Part shown: positions 63,364 to 64,000 of the stretch, one piece after another
Position numbering within the stretch: position 1 is the first letter of the stretch
Layout: each line of letters opens with the position of its first letter
Assembly (NCBI RefSeq): GCF_963674635.1
Contig: NZ_OY771475.1
Location: forward strand, 2,294,001 to 2,358,000
Length of the DNA: 64,000 nucleotides
Direction: 5' to 3'
Origin: Breoghania sp.
GTDB taxonomy: Bacteria; Pseudomonadota; Alphaproteobacteria; Rhizobiales; Stappiaceae
Notes under the pieces: model-generated
The model's database searches: none
The model's input: only the letters and a program-made list of their open reading frames with translations
What the model was told of the DNA's origin: nothing
Translations under genes and position numbers: made by a program

Positions 63364-63588
63364 TCAGCCGAAGAGGATGAGCAGCGCGATGAGCAGCGAG
63401 AAGATGCCCATGGCTTCGGTCGCGGCGAAGCCGAGGATCAGGCGACCGAACTGGCCGTCAGATGCGGAGGGGTTGCGCAGCGCACCGGTAAGGTAGCTGG
63501 AGAAGATGTTACCGAGGCCGATGCCAACACCGCCCATGCCGAGACACGCGATACCGGCACCGATGTACTTTGCAGCTTCAGCTTCCAT
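63364..63588 (-). CDS. atpE: F0F1 ATP synthase subunit c
   Basis: 74-residue ring subunit. Two helices with the Gly-rich first (YIGAGIACLGMGGVGIGLG) and the proton-carrying carboxylate E58 in ATEAMGIFSLLIALLILFG; RNPSAS lies at the loop. The Glu (not a sodium-type QxxES motif) fits a proton ring. The gene is between atpB and atpX in the usual alphaproteobacterial order. Confidence 0.97.
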   Translation of the reverse strand: MEAEAAKYIGAGIACLGMGGVGIGLGNIFSSYLTGALRNPSASDGQFGRLILGFAATEAMGIFSLLIALLILFG

Positions 63589-63665
63589 GATAAGTGCTCC
63601 TTGAATGGATACGAGATCTGCTGGATCTGTTGAGGGTTCTTAAAGGGCTTGCCCCGCGACCCGGC

Positions 63666-64000
63666 CTAGTGGCTCGGGTGCAGAGCGTCGTTCAGGTACA
63701 TGCAGGTCAGAACCGCAAACACATAGGCCTGCAGGAAAGCGACCAGGAATTCCAGAGCCGTGATGCCCACCGTCATGACAAGCGGCATGACGGAACCGAG
63801 GACACCGGCGAAGCCGAGGCTTCCGAGGCTCACCACAAAGCCGGCGAAGACCTTCAGCGTGATATGGCCGCCAAGCATGTTTGCAAAAAGTCGAACGGAG
63901 AGGCTGATCGGACGCGAGAGGAAGGAGATGACCTCGATCGGCGTCACGAGAACCAGCAGCACGATAGGCACACCGGACGGCACGAAAAGCTTCAGGAAGC
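63666..64000 (-). CDS. atpB: F0F1 ATP synthase subunit a (5' part outside window)
   Basis: The C-terminal 110 residues of the proton-channel subunit. The frame runs uninterrupted to the window end ([16 protein letters not shown]). The essential Arg lies in [18 protein letters not shown], and the final helices contain [20 protein letters not shown]. The gene is upstream of atpE, 77 bp apart, and should start outside the window. Confidence 0.95.
   Translation of the reverse strand, partial: FLKLFVPSGVPIVLLVLVTPIEVISFLSRPISLSVRLFANMLGGHITLKVFAGFVVSLGSLGFAGVLGSVMPLVMTVGITALEFLVAFLQAYVFAVLTCMYLNDALHPSH

Overview
The window is about 64 kb of GC-rich (roughly 62 %) chromosomal DNA with the gene content of an alphaproteobacterium of the order Hyphomicrobiales (Rhizobiales). 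The signs are a BA14K-family protein, a TIGR02301 protein, a DUF1344 protein, separate b and b' ATP synthase subunits, a nadA-nadB-nadC run, an electron-transfer flavoprotein:ubiquinone oxidoreductase, and the gene order HDAC-like / xseB / dxs / ... / tlyA / rlmD. I cannot name the genus. I see no rRNA, tRNA, CRISPR array, insertion sequence, prophage or integrase. This is mostly conserved core chromosome.

Layout. 0-5.3 kb: HDAC-family deacetylase (cut by the window edge), xseB, dxs and an MFS transporter. A strong minus-strand terminator with no gene in front of it suggests a small RNA between xseB and dxs. 5.4-10.5 kb: a copper-delivery group (DUF2946 protein, PCuAC chaperone, Sco), a 47-residue membrane peptide, two RNA methyltransferases (TlyA, RlmD-type) and another methyltransferase. 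10.5-17.2 kb: alanine dehydrogenase with a divergent Lrp-type regulator, a RibB protein with an N-terminal HTH and a degenerate GTP cyclohydrolase II domain, aroC and trkH. 17.5-23.7 kb: DUF1344 protein, histidine phosphatase, chemoreceptor, fabI and an FAD-linked 2-hydroxyacid dehydrogenase. 23.7-31.9 kb: a TPR-methyltransferase, an SRAP DNA-damage protein, several small conserved proteins, Nudix, LysE exporter, YgfZ, an HD hydrolase and an AcuI/YhdH reductase. 32-38.7 kb: MFS transporter, the NAD de novo operon nadABC and a diguanylate cyclase. 39-50 kb: SleB-type cell-wall hydrolase, S49 peptidase, and glyQ and glyS separated by LemA, a DUF2207 protein and a GGDEF/EAL protein. 50-62 kb: moaB, a ceramidase-family membrane protein, malic enzyme, ETF-QO, a variant uracil-DNA glycosylase, an exported metallo-hydrolase, BA14K protein, glycosyltransferase, PA0069-type radical SAM protein and rnhB. 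62-64 kb: the 3' part of the F0 operon (atpB-atpE-atpX-atpF, minus strand, atpB cut by the window end).

Functionally the window serves isoprenoid, riboflavin, aromatic and NAD synthesis, fatty-acid elongation, respiration (ETF-QO, F0, copper delivery for cytochrome oxidase), translation (GlyRS, rRNA methylation), DNA repair (SRAP, UDG, RNase HII, ExoVII) and envelope upkeep. No clear novel multi-gene system is present. The best leads are the orphan minus-strand transcript upstream of dxs, the HTH-RibB fusion with an inverted repeat in front of it, the ceramidase homologue with a complete metal site, the glycosylase lacking two of four Fe-S cysteines, and a small protein ending in a FliM-like SQADIDALF motif.
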